In this document: positions 35,510-44,549 of the stretch, piece after piece
Layout: the number at the start of each line of letters is the position of its first letter
Position numbering within the stretch: position 1 is the stretch's first letter
DNA from: Candidatus Vicinibacter affinis
GTDB lineage: Bacteria; Bacteroidota; Bacteroidia; Chitinophagales; Saprospiraceae
Assembly: GCA_016714365.1 (NCBI GenBank)
Contig: JADJNH010000007.1
Location: 310,001 to 374,000, forward strand
DNA: 64,000 nt
Reading direction: 5' to 3'
Program-made: the position numbers and the translations under genes
Notes under the pieces: model-generated
What the model was told of the DNA's origin: nothing
What the model saw: only the letters and a program-made list of their open reading frames with translations
The model's database searches: none

Positions 35510-36773
35510 ACAACTCGAAGATGAAGGCTGGCTATCCATGCAAAAGTCTCTGGATGTACATATGCCGGTCAAGAAAAACAGAAGGTTTATCCTTTGGTAC
35601 TTTCTATTTCTTGGAGCCTTGGGAAGTGCTTTCTTATTGCCACATTTATTCTCAAGTCTATCCAAATCTAATCCTGCAAAATCCATTCACCACATTACAC
35701 CATCACAAGAGCATAACCAAATTACAGATGCCCATAATTTAAACGAATCATCCAATGTAGAAATCAAAACACAGCAATTAAGTCAAGTCAAGAAAAAATC
35801 AATAGTAGAGATTCAAAATAAACAAAATGGAAATTCATTTAATGAATCGAATAAGGAAATTAAAAATATTCCACTTACCCATAATGAATCGTTAGCCTCC
35901 GAATACCAAAACAAAACCAAATTCAAGGATATATATCCACTTCCAACAGAAACCAAAATTCATTCAAATATTCCAAATTTGAATTTGCTGAAATCTAAAA
36001 TCTGCCTTCTACCTTTGGATGCAACAAATATTTATTTGGAAAATAAAATAAACCCTCGTTTTACCAAATCTACACAAAAAACAAATTTTGAATTTGGGCT
36101 TCTCACAGGTTTTCAATACAACCCCGATTCACGTGCTTATTCCGTTCATTTTGGATCCATTTTAGAAAGGAAAATTAATAGTTCATTTTCTGTAAAAATT
36201 AGTCCGTTTTTAGAATACCAAACCGGCGATTTCTTGCTGATGAACACCTCAGAGTTCACTGCACTTTTGGACAATCGTGACAGCTTAAGTAACATATTAT
36301 TTAATTTAGACAGTAAGTCAAACACTTCTTCTCCAAATAATGACAACCTTACTGAATTGCTTTCAACCACTGATTACAGGGAACAACTTTATCACATTCA
36401 TTTACCCATTCAACTGAGCTATAACTGGTATAAAAAATGGACTTCTGAAATCGGATTCAACATGATTTTACCACTGGCGAAAACAGTATTCAACGGAAGT
36501 AAAACTGAACTGGTACAAATTAAAAACAACAGCTTGTTTGTAAGAAAACAAAGTAAGGTTAATTTCCTGATGCAAATTGGTTTGACTGCTCCGGTTTACA
36601 AAAACTTTTCAATAAATACCGGAGTATCGTTTCCAGTTTCATTTTCAAAGAGCCATGCTGACTTATTAGAAAGCACCACCGGTCAAACACCATCAAACAA
36701 TGCTCCGGTTAACATCATCACACAGACCCAATTGAGGGCAAGTCTGATTTATAAATTCGGAAGAATTAATTAA
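35487..36773 (+). CDS. Membrane-anchored protein with barrel-like C-terminus, possible anti-sigma
   Basis: A 428-residue protein. A cytoplasmic N-terminus of about 30 residues (EDEGWLSMQKSLDVHMPVKKNRR) and one transmembrane segment (FILWYFLFLGALGSAFLLPHLF, about 32-53) are followed by a long polar Asn/Lys/Ser linker. A beta-strand-rich C-terminal region (from about 195: FEFGLLTGFQYN, FLEYQTGDFLLM, SLIYKFGRIN) looks like an outer-membrane barrel. The overlap with the sigma gene argues for an anti-sigma role of the N-terminus. The combination of inner-membrane anchor and barrel-like domain occurs in Bacteroidota; function is inferred. Confidence 0.65.
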   Translation: MKNHSKYKQLEDEGWLSMQKSLDVHMPVKKNRRFILWYFLFLGALGSAFLLPHLFSSLSKSNPAKSIHHITPSQEHNQITDAHNLNESSNVEIKTQQLSQVKKKSIVEIQNKQNGNSFNESNKEIKNIPLTHNESLASEYQNKTKFKDIYPLPTETKIHSNIPNLNLLKSKICLLPLDATNIYLENKINPRFTKSTQKTNFEFGLLTGFQYNPDSRAYSVHFGSILERKINSSFSVKISPFLEYQTGDFLLMNTSEFTALLDNRDSLSNILFNLDSKSNTSSPNNDNLTELLSTTDYREQLYHIHLPIQLSYNWYKKWTSEIGFNMILPLAKTVFNGSKTELVQIKNNSLFVRKQSKVNFLMQIGLTAPVYKNFSINTGVSFPVSFSKSHADLLESTTGQTPSNNAPVNIITQTQLRASLIYKFGRIN

Positions 36774-36775
36774 TG

Positions 36776-37765
36776 TTTAGGCTTGGGAAGAATTACGTGC
36801 ATTTTAATTGGTACTGCTTTAAATTACCGTAATGTTTGACGCTGGGAAGCTTCAAACAACCATGGTTATTTCGAGCCTCTCAGCTTGAAATTTACGTAGA
36901 CTTTGTTGGGTACTACTTTTAATCACCGTAATGCTTGACGCTGGGAAGCTTCAAACAACCATGTAACAATTCTCTAATTTTCTCATTCTCAAATTCTCTC
37001 ATTCTCAAATTCTCTTACTAGCCGCTTTCGCGGTGCCTTCACTTATCGTGCTGTCGCACGATACTCTGCTGAAGCAGAGATCGTTCAGTTATCTCTAATT
37101 CTCTAATTTCCCCAAACATTGTCTACAACTGCGACGAACATTTAGGACAACCCTGGTTATTTCGAGCTTCCTAGCTTGAAATTTACGTAGACTTTGTTGG
37201 GCACTACTTTTAATCACCGTAATGTTTGACGCTAGGAAGCTTCAAACAACCATGGTTATTTCGAGCCTCCCAGCTTGAAATTTACGTAGACTTTGTTGGG
37301 TACTACTTTTAATCACCGTAATGTTTGACGCTAGGAAGCATCAAACAACCATGGTTATTTCGAGCCTCCCAGCTTGAAATTTACGTAGACTTTGTTGGGT
37401 ACTACTTTTAATCACCGTAATGTTTGACGCTAGGAAGCATCAAACAACCTTGGTTATTTCGAGCTTCCAAGCTTGAAATTTACGTAGACTTTGTTGGGTA
37501 CTACTTTTAATCACCGTAATGTTTGACGCTAGGAAGCATCAAACAACCTTGGTTATTTCGAGCTTCCAAGCTTGAAATTTACGTAGACTTTGTTGGGTAC
37601 TACTTTTAATCACTGTAATGTTTGACGCTAGGAAGCATCAAACAACCCGGTTATTTCGAGCTTCCCAGCTTGAAATTTACGTAGACTTTGTTGGGTACTA
37701 CTTTTAATCACCGTAATGTTTGACGCTAGGAAGCATCAAACAACCTTGGTTATTTCGAGCTTCCT
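36776..37765. repeat. 99-bp tandem repeat array
   Basis: Units beginning GGTTATTTCGAGC occur at 37155, 37254, 37353, 37452, 37551, 37649 and 37748 (the last truncated), a period of 99 bp (one of 98). Earlier single and degenerate copies lie at 36864 and about 36776. Each unit carries CAGCTTGAAATTTACGTAG, a GTAATGTTTGACGCTAGGAA segment and TCAAACAACC. The gap 36963-37154 holds TCTCATTCTCAAAT-like microrepeats and small hairpins. No conserved ORF crosses the units. Units differ at few positions, so expansion is recent. Confidence 0.85.
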
Positions 37766-37771
37766 TCTGTT

Positions 37772-37962
37772 GGCGCAAGTCTCCGACTTGTGCCCTAGTT
37801 GTTATACCATATCCCATGAAGGGATTAGCACATCATTACCTTCTTCTGTTGGCGCAAGTCTCCGACTTGTGCCCTGGTTATTCTAATGAACCTATGTATA
37901 ACAATAATTGAACCCAATGCATTCCCAAAATCTTCTGTTGGCGCAAGTCTCCGACTTGTGCC
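37772..37962. repeat. REP-like hairpin repeats, first cluster
   Basis: Three copies (37772-37794, 37851-37873, 37940-37962) of GGCGCAAGTC-TCC-GACTTGTGCC, a 10-bp stem with one G-T pair and a 3-nt loop, preceded by CTTCTGTT. Spacer sequences between copies are also partly repeated. The family returns at 41273-41565. Looks like a REP or small MITE family of this genome. Confidence 0.75.
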
Positions 37963-38188
37963 CAAGTTGTTATACTATATCCCATGATGGGATTAGCGCA
38001 TCATTACCTTCACATGGATGAAAGACCCCTGATACATATAATTTATCAGGCTTCATAAACCTTGATAATTTCCTTCGAGATACAAAAACTAAACATGCGT
38101 TTTCAGAATGATATCTGAATTACATCCAATAATTAGAAACTATTTATACATCCTCACAAGTTACAGACTTGCGAGAGCAGGGAGCGAG
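37795..38188. repeat. Direct repeat (about 394 bp), left copy
   Basis: Nearly identical to 41398-41790, including two of the hairpin repeats, the TATCCCATGATGGGATTAGC segment and a common AT-rich tail ending AGCAGGGAGCGAG. The pair brackets the genes at 38531-41152. The following 38189-38530 is AT-rich and shows no gene; it presumably contains the promoter for 38531. Confidence 0.75.
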
Positions 38189-38530
38189 TTAAAAGTCCCG
38201 GTTTAAATTTGCGATTTAGTTTAGTACAGCAAAAAGAAAGCATTAATTCTAATGATTTATCCCAATTTGTTTTTTACCAAGTTTATTTATAATAAGATGA
38301 CTGGCAGATTATCTGTCATTTTTAGAATTTAAATAAATCAATATTGAGAAAATAATTAGGATTTAAAACCCCATATGAAGTATTTTTGAAAAATGTCGCC
38401 CTTAACTGTTGCATTCAGCCATGTTTTAAGCATTCTATAAGAATATTTAATAGATACTTTTTGTACATCCTATTAGAAGTATTTTAAGTTTCAGCTAGAA
38501 TTTATTATTTTTAATCGAAAATTCAAACAG

Positions 38531-39106
38531 ATGAAAAAAATAGTCATTGGCAGCATAGTAGCTGGCTTTATCTATTTTGCCCTTCAATCCATCATGTGGA
38601 TGGGTGGTTTTCGCAATGACTTCAGTCAATACACCTCCAACAGCAAGGTCATATTGGATGTATTAAACCAAAATTTAACCGGAGACGAACTCTATATAAT
38701 CCCTCGTTCCAACCCAAATATTCCAACGAAAGAAAAAGAAAAAGAAGAAGAACTTATGACAGAAAAATTGGGTAAGCCCAGGGCCATGATCTTTTATCAT
38801 CAACAAATGGACGGTATGTCAGTGTCTTATTTACCCCACGGTTTACCGTATGAGCAGCTTTCCGGAATTTTGGTTGCTTTTGTTTTATATTTTGATGCAT
38901 ATGAAAAATATTCTATACGATTTGCAGTTTCCAGCTGCTTTACTCTGATTGGACTATTTCAAGGTATAAAGGATTATATGAATTGGTATTCTTTTCTATG
39001 GCATTATATTAAAACTGAAATGATTGACCAACTTTTAGGTTGGGCATTAAGTTCCCTTTTTTGGTTTGCCTGGTATTTTAATAAATCTAATAAATTAATT
39101 TTATAA
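38531..39106 (+). CDS. Hypothetical membrane protein
   Basis: A 191-residue protein with an N-terminal transmembrane segment (IVIGSIVAGFIYFALQSIMWM), a charged extracytoplasmic loop (KEKEKEEELMTEKLGKPR) and two to three further hydrophobic segments (LSGILVAFVLYFDA, FAVSSCFTLIGLFQGI, LLGWALSSLFWFAWYF). I do not recognise a named family. It is the first gene of the island between the direct repeats and is followed 11 bp later by the secreted protein gene. Confidence 0.7.
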   Translation: MKKIVIGSIVAGFIYFALQSIMWMGGFRNDFSQYTSNSKVILDVLNQNLTGDELYIIPRSNPNIPTKEKEKEEELMTEKLGKPRAMIFYHQQMDGMSVSYLPHGLPYEQLSGILVAFVLYFDAYEKYSIRFAVSSCFTLIGLFQGIKDYMNWYSFLWHYIKTEMIDQLLGWALSSLFWFAWYFNKSNKLIL

Positions 39107-39117
39107 AATTTCAACGA

Positions 39118-40989
39118 ATGAAATATTATTTAACTCTGGCATTATTTTGCTTTTATAATTTAATAGTCAATAGTCAGGAATTGATTATTACACCAACTGC
39201 TCCATCTGAACCAACAGGGCAAAGGAATTCAAGTAAAAAAGAATTTGTTGCACACGATGCAAACAACAAACCGGAAGGTGATTGGAGGTTTAAAATTAAT
39301 ACACGTTTTAATGTAACCGAACACGAGAGTCCGGATGTTAAAGCCATTAAAGAACAATGGAATCAAACTAAAAAACAAACTTATAATGGACCAGCTGAGG
39401 AACCGGCATTCTTAACACCAGATCCTGTAATTTCAAGAAAATTTGAAGGTCCCTGGATGCTTCACGGCACACCTCCGGATAATTCATTGGCTATCTCTAC
39501 CAGTGGAAATATTGTTGCCGTTAACAATGATGGAATTGAATATTATAGCTCTACTGGCACATATTTCGCAGGCAAGTATTGGTTTGATTTTTTTACAGGA
39601 AATGATATAACCAGTAAACTGTATGACCCTAAAGTAATCTTCGACTCTGATAAAAATCGATTTATTTTAGTTGTACTTCATGGTAGCAAAGCAAATGTTT
39701 CAAAAGTATTATTGGCAATTTCTTATTCTGATAACCCACGAAATGATGGTTGGTATTATTATACCCTTGATGGGGATCCAACCAATAGTAATTCCTGGTT
39801 TGATTATCCGGGTTTGGGTCAATCAACCAACGATATTGTACTTACCGGCAATCTTTTTAGCGACGATGGCGTTTCAAATGAAAGCATCATTTATCAGATT
39901 GACAAAACATCTATATATAACAGAGGTACCATGAAATATTATTATTACTCCGGATTAAGCAATACACCTATCAATGCGTTTTCGCTTTACCCTGTTTCCT
40001 ATGGATTAAAAGGCAATTACGGTCCGGGAATTTATCTCGTAAATGCAAAATCTGGTGGATCTGATAAATTACGTCTGTGGTATATTGATGATGCGACTAC
40101 TGGTAACCCAAATCTATCCAGTTATACCATCACGGTACCCGCTTATGCCCCTGGAGGCAATGCCGGACAACTTGGAAGCAATGATGTATTGGATTCTGGA
40201 GACAGCAGGATATTAGGTGCTTTTTATCTAAATGGAATTGTACACGTCACTCACAATACCAATGAAGGAAACGGATGGGGATATATTAATTATCATAGAA
40301 TTACAGTTGAAACTTTAAAAGCACAGTCCAGCACCTTTGGTTTACAAGGAAGTTTTGACTATGCGTATCCTTCCCTTACCTGTTATGCCAAGAATAAAAA
40401 TGACTTATCCGTAATGATTGGTTTTTTGCGAAGTGGAGATGATATTTATCCACAATTTAGGGTTGTCTTTTGTGATCAGAATATGGATTGGTCTTCTTCC
40501 GTTTTAGTCAATTCTGGTGAATCTTATGTTGATCTATTAAATGGAACCACCGAGCGATGGGGTGATTACATCGGCTCTTGTAGGCAATATACTAATTCTA
40601 CCTACCCAAGAATTTGGATCAATGGATCTTATGGAAGTGATGTGCCGAGTGAAAGTCGTTACGACACTTACCGAAGTGCTATAGCTGAAATTTATACCAT
40701 TGTTAGTGCAACCGAAAATGATACACACAAAGAATTAAATTCAACTGTTTTTCCAAACCCAGTTAACAATAGTTTTAATTATAGTTTCAATTTAGATGCC
40801 GCACAACAAATATCAATTAGACTCTTGGACAATCAAGGAAAAATTGTAAAAGAATTTTACAATGATTTTTTAGTTTCAGGAACTCATAATTTAAGTTTTA
40901 GTAAATCCAATTTGACCGCTGGAAATTATTTATTGGAAGTTGTAGGCAATAAAAAATTCAAAGATGAAAAGAAGATTATTATATTTTAG
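39118..40989 (+). CDS. T9SS-secreted protein with sorting domain
   Basis: A 623-residue protein. Signal peptide YYLTLALFCFYNLIVNSQ; a long beta-rich body with propeller-like segments (YDPKVIFDSDKNRFILVVLHG, WGDYIGSCRQ); and a C-terminal sorting domain from about residue 540 (VFPNPVNNSFNYSF, LLDNQGKIVKEF, LTAGNYLLEVVGNKKFKDEKKIIIF). Exported across the outer membrane by the type IX system. No enzymatic motif identified. The stop overlaps the start of a small lipoprotein gene by 26 bp. Confidence 0.82.
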   Translation: MKYYLTLALFCFYNLIVNSQELIITPTAPSEPTGQRNSSKKEFVAHDANNKPEGDWRFKINTRFNVTEHESPDVKAIKEQWNQTKKQTYNGPAEEPAFLTPDPVISRKFEGPWMLHGTPPDNSLAISTSGNIVAVNNDGIEYYSSTGTYFAGKYWFDFFTGNDITSKLYDPKVIFDSDKNRFILVVLHGSKANVSKVLLAISYSDNPRNDGWYYYTLDGDPTNSNSWFDYPGLGQSTNDIVLTGNLFSDDGVSNESIIYQIDKTSIYNRGTMKYYYYSGLSNTPINAFSLYPVSYGLKGNYGPGIYLVNAKSGGSDKLRLWYIDDATTGNPNLSSYTITVPAYAPGGNAGQLGSNDVLDSGDSRILGAFYLNGIVHVTHNTNEGNGWGYINYHRITVETLKAQSSTFGLQGSFDYAYPSLTCYAKNKNDLSVMIGFLRSGDDIYPQFRVVFCDQNMDWSSSVLVNSGESYVDLLNGTTERWGDYIGSCRQYTNSTYPRIWINGSYGSDVPSESRYDTYRSAIAEIYTIVSATENDTHKELNSTVFPNPVNNSFNYSFNLDAAQQISIRLLDNQGKIVKEFYNDFLVSGTHNLSFSKSNLTAGNYLLEVVGNKKFKDEKKIIIF

Positions 40990-41152
40990 TATTTTATTGG
41001 TTGGCATGTTAAATCATTCATGTCAATGGACCAAAAAAAAGACCGCAAGTGGTGTTTCTAATAAGAAAGTAGAAGAGGCGCCAAAGCACAAATCACCGGA
41101 TCAACATGAAGTTGATAGTATCAAAAACAGTTATAAAAAACATCCTAAATAG
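40964..41152 (+). CDS. Small lipoprotein
   Basis: A 62-residue protein with a signal (RRLLYFSILLVGMLNHSC) whose lipobox Cys is at about residue 20. A short, highly charged mature part follows (KKKTASGVSNKKVEEAP, DSIKNSYKKHPK). The start overlaps the preceding gene by 26 bp, suggesting coupling. A clear signal argues it is real despite its size. Function unknown; last gene before the right-hand direct repeat. Confidence 0.55.
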   Translation: MKRRLLYFSILLVGMLNHSCQWTKKKTASGVSNKKVEEAPKHKSPDQHEVDSIKNSYKKHPK

Positions 41153-41272
41153 TTTATACTTTTTCTCTTAGATATTAATTTAGAATTACAAGTTGAAAAG
41201 AATTGCCATCCATTTACTACTATTTTATGTAAATCTAATGTTTGCTCAAAGTAAACACTCCATTGCCTATGT

Positions 41273-41565
41273 TGGCGCAAGTCTCATATGTTGGCGCAAG
41301 TCTCCGACTTGTGCCCAAGTTAGAACCTAAGTATTACAATATTTGAATCTCATGCATTCCCAAAATCTTCTGTTGGCGCAAGTCTCCGACTTGTGCCCAA
41401 GTTGTTATACTATATCCCATGATGGGATTAGCACATCATTACCTTCTTCTGTTGGCGCAAGTCTCCGACTTGTGCCCTGGTTATTCTAATGAACCTATGT
41501 ATAACAATAATTGAACCCAATGCATTCTCAAAATCTTCTGTTGGCGCAAGTCTGCGACTTGTGCC
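41273..41565. repeat. REP-like hairpin repeats, second cluster
   Basis: One half copy (41273-41284) and four full copies (41293-41315, 41375-41397, 41454-41476, 41543-41565) of the GGCGCAAGTC/GACTTGTGCC hairpin. The copy at 41543 has a G in the loop region (CTGCGA). Related half-sites (CAAGTCTCAGACTTGC, CAAGTCTTAGACTTGC) follow at about 41760 and 41808, just before the lon terminus. Confidence 0.75.
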
Positions 41566-41790
41566 CAAGTTGTTATACTATATCCCATGATGGGATTAGC
41601 ACATCATTCCCTTCACATGGATGAAAGCCCCCTGATACATACAATGTATCATGCTTCATAAACCTTGATAATTTCCTTTGAGATACTAAAACTAAACATG
41701 CGTATTCAGAATGATATCTGAATTACATCTAATAATTAGAAACTATTTATACATACACACAGGTCTCAGACTTGCACAAGCAGGGAGCGA
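41398..41790. repeat. Direct repeat (about 393 bp), right copy
   Basis: Matches 37795-38188 along its length with scattered substitutions. Together they flank a 3.2 kb island with three genes. A target for homologous deletion or duplication of that island. Confidence 0.75.
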
Positions 41791-41840
41791 GCAGAGTTCG
41801 TCCACACAAGTCTTAGACTTGCGAGAGCAGAGGGACCTGA

Positions 41841-44258
41841 TTAAAACTTAGAAACTCCCAGCGCATAGCTTAACACTTCATGCATGTCTCTTACATAATG
41901 AAATTCCAATCCTTTTAAATGATCCGCTTGAATTTCATCAATGTGATTTTTATTCTCAATGCAAAGCATGATGGTTTTTAGACCTGCGCGCTTGGCAGCC
42001 AGTACTTTTTCTTTTATTCCTCCTACAGGTAACACTCTGCCACGCAAGGTGATTTCACCGGTCATCGCGAGGTAAGGTTTAATTGGCTTGCCAATTATTG
42101 AAGAAGCCACCGCACTCAACATGGTAATTCCTGCAGACGGTCCATCCTTTGGAATGGCCCCTTCCGGTACATGGATGTGGATGTCATTATTTTCAAAATA
42201 ATCAGGATCAATATTGAGTTCGCTGCTGTGTGATTTGATAAAACTGATGGCGGTCGTTGCTGACTCCTTCATCACATCCCCAAGGTTTCCGGTAAGTATC
42301 ATTTTACCTTTTCCTTTTGAAATGGTAGTTTCAATATAAAGTATGTCCCCACCCACTCTGGTCCATGCCAATCCGATTGCCACACCAGGAGGTAGATTTT
42401 CCTGATACTGGTCATTGTTGTATTTTGCAACACCTAAAATTTCTTTCACATCTTCGACACCAAAATTCACTTGTTTGGCTTTTTCCATGGCTACTTTCAG
42501 AGCTGCTTTTCTCATGACAGAAGACAGTTGTCTGCCCAGAGACCTGACTCCGGATTCTCGTGTGTAATCTTCAATTACTTTTTCAATAAGCTTGCTGCTG
42601 ATTTTTACTTGCTTTGCTTTAAGCCCATGCTCTTCGAGCAAATTTGGAATAAGGTGTTTTACGGCAATGTCCAATTTTTCTTCCATTGAGTATCCCTGAA
42701 TTTCTATCATTTCCATTCTGTCCAATAAAGCAGGTTGGATTCCACTTAATGAATTTGCGGTGGCGATAAACAATACTTTGGATAAATCATATTCCATCTC
42801 CACGTAATTGTCATGGAAGGTAGAATTTTGCTCCGGATCCAGAACTTCCAACAATGCAGACGATGGGTCACCTCTGAAATCTTTTCCCATTTTATCGATC
42901 TCATCCAAAATGAAAACAGGATTGGAAGACTTTGATTTTCTAATGGCCTGGATAATCCTTCCGGGCATTGCGCCTATATAAGTTTTACGATGTCCGCGGA
43001 TTTCTGATTCGTCATGAAGACCACCTAAAGACATCCTTACAAATTTTCTATTCAGAGCTTTTGCAATGGATTTACCCAGGGAAGTTTTTCCTACTCCCGG
43101 AGGGCCCACCAGACACAAGATTGGTGCCTTCATGTCTCCTTTCAATTTAAGCACCGCGAGATGTTCAATGATTCTTTCTTTTACTTTTTCAAGCCCATGG
43201 TGATCCTTATCAAGAACTTTCCTGATCTTATTCAATTCATATTGATCTTTTGTGTACTCATTCCAAGGCAAATCCACCATCATTTCCAGATAATTCATCT
43301 GAACGGAATATTCCGCAACCTGTGGATTCATGCGTTGCAATTTGTTAAGCTCTTTATCAAAATGATCTTTGACAGGCTTTGTCCATTTCTTTTTGCTCGC
43401 TTTTTCCTGAAGCTCTTCTATATCCTGTTCCTGTGGATCTTGCCCAAGTTCTTCCTGGATGGTTTTAAGTTGTTGATTGAGGAAATAATCTCTTTGCTGT
43501 TTTTCCAAATCAACTCTCACCTTTGATTCGATTTGATCTTTTACTTCCAGCAATTTCAATTCCTGATTCAAATAAATGAGCAGTGTTTCTGCTTTTGTAA
43601 AAAGGTTATCATTCTCGAGCAAAGCCTGCTTATCTTCAATGCCTATATTTAAATTTGAACTAATAAAATTTAAAAGAAATCTGTCATTCTCAATATTATG
43701 TAAAAGCACTTGCGCTTCATTGGGTATCTGGGGTGACAACTCTACAATTTTTCTTGACTGCTCCTGAATTGATTTAATCATGGCATTGTATTCCATTTTC
43801 TTTTCAGGCAAGACATAATTGCGTAAACTAATTCTCGCTTCCAGATAGGGATCTTCTTTTAAAACTTCCTCTGCAACAAACCTTTTTCTTCCTTGCAAAA
43901 TAACCGTCTGACTTCCATCAGGCATTTTAAGCAGTTTGACAATGCGGGCTATGGTTCCGGTGGTATATAAATCCTTAAATTTTGGATCCTCCGTAGCACT
44001 GTCCTTCTGGGTAAGCACGGCAATAAACTTATTATTTTCATGCGACTTGGTAATGGCGCGCATGGATTTGTCTCTTCCTACTGTAATCGGAATTATTACA
44101 CCCGGAAACAAAATGGTGTTCTTTAAAGGCATGACAGGCAAAACCTGACCGAAATCTTCATCCTTGGATGGCTCTTCATCTTCTGCTACAGCCACAAACG
44201 GCAACATCTCCGGATCGTCCGGTAATCCGGCACTAAATAACCTTGGTTCAAAACTCAT
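41841..44258 (-). CDS. lon: ATP-dependent protease Lon
   Basis: 805 residues. The LON substrate-binding domain covers about 35-235 (LPVMPLKNTILFPGVIIPITVGRDKS), followed by a coiled coil. AAA+ module: Walker A GPPGVGKTSLGKS (about 385), Walker B PVFILDEIDKMG. The C-terminal protease domain has the catalytic Ser in DGPSAGITM (about 710) and Lys in GGIKEKVLAAKRAG (about 752). Degrades misfolded and regulatory proteins in the cytoplasm. Single gene; full length. Confidence 0.97.
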   Translation of the reverse strand: MSFEPRLFSAGLPDDPEMLPFVAVAEDEEPSKDEDFGQVLPVMPLKNTILFPGVIIPITVGRDKSMRAITKSHENNKFIAVLTQKDSATEDPKFKDLYTTGTIARIVKLLKMPDGSQTVILQGRKRFVAEEVLKEDPYLEARISLRNYVLPEKKMEYNAMIKSIQEQSRKIVELSPQIPNEAQVLLHNIENDRFLLNFISSNLNIGIEDKQALLENDNLFTKAETLLIYLNQELKLLEVKDQIESKVRVDLEKQQRDYFLNQQLKTIQEELGQDPQEQDIEELQEKASKKKWTKPVKDHFDKELNKLQRMNPQVAEYSVQMNYLEMMVDLPWNEYTKDQYELNKIRKVLDKDHHGLEKVKERIIEHLAVLKLKGDMKAPILCLVGPPGVGKTSLGKSIAKALNRKFVRMSLGGLHDESEIRGHRKTYIGAMPGRIIQAIRKSKSSNPVFILDEIDKMGKDFRGDPSSALLEVLDPEQNSTFHDNYVEMEYDLSKVLFIATANSLSGIQPALLDRMEMIEIQGYSMEEKLDIAVKHLIPNLLEEHGLKAKQVKISSKLIEKVIEDYTRESGVRSLGRQLSSVMRKAALKVAMEKAKQVNFGVEDVKEILGVAKYNNDQYQENLPPGVAIGLAWTRVGGDILYIETTISKGKGKMILTGNLGDVMKESATTAISFIKSHSSELNIDPDYFENNDIHIHVPEGAIPKDGPSAGITMLSAVASSIIGKPIKPYLAMTGEITLRGRVLPVGGIKEKVLAAKRAGLKTIMLCIENKNHIDEIQADHLKGLEFHYVRDMHEVLSYALGVSKF

Positions 44259-44486
44259 CTCTTAAAATTAAATAGGTGACTGCAAATTTTCTAACGAAAT
44301 ATAAAGATTCACTATTATCAAGGTCAAGCATTGTGCCATCGATGACTTTTGTCAGGTTTCTTTTTGTTAAAAAGTAAATAAATTATCTAAAACCATGACA
44401 GACAATATTTTAAAATATTTTTTCTCAAAATACCTGTATCCCCTCAGCCTGACAAAAAGTCCTTCTTTTGGAAAAAAGAGCTTAAT

Positions 44487-44522
44487 AAAAAAGGCCGTAC
44501 ATCATGAGTTTGTACGACCTTC
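44487..44522 (-). terminator. Rho-independent terminator of the protease gene
   Basis: Stem AGGTCGTACA/TGTACGGCCT on the minus strand. The one imperfect position is a G-U pair on that strand and an A-C mismatch on the other, and a run of Ts follows. It lies 28 bp beyond the stop of the C-terminal processing protease gene. Confidence 0.75.
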
Positions 44523-44549
44523 TCATTTACTGATTTTGGAATTGAATCT

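Noticed and set aside
36776..37962. CRISPR array
   Set aside because: The 99-bp units are adjacent tandem copies without unique spacers, and the hairpin repeats have repeated spacers. No cas genes are present.
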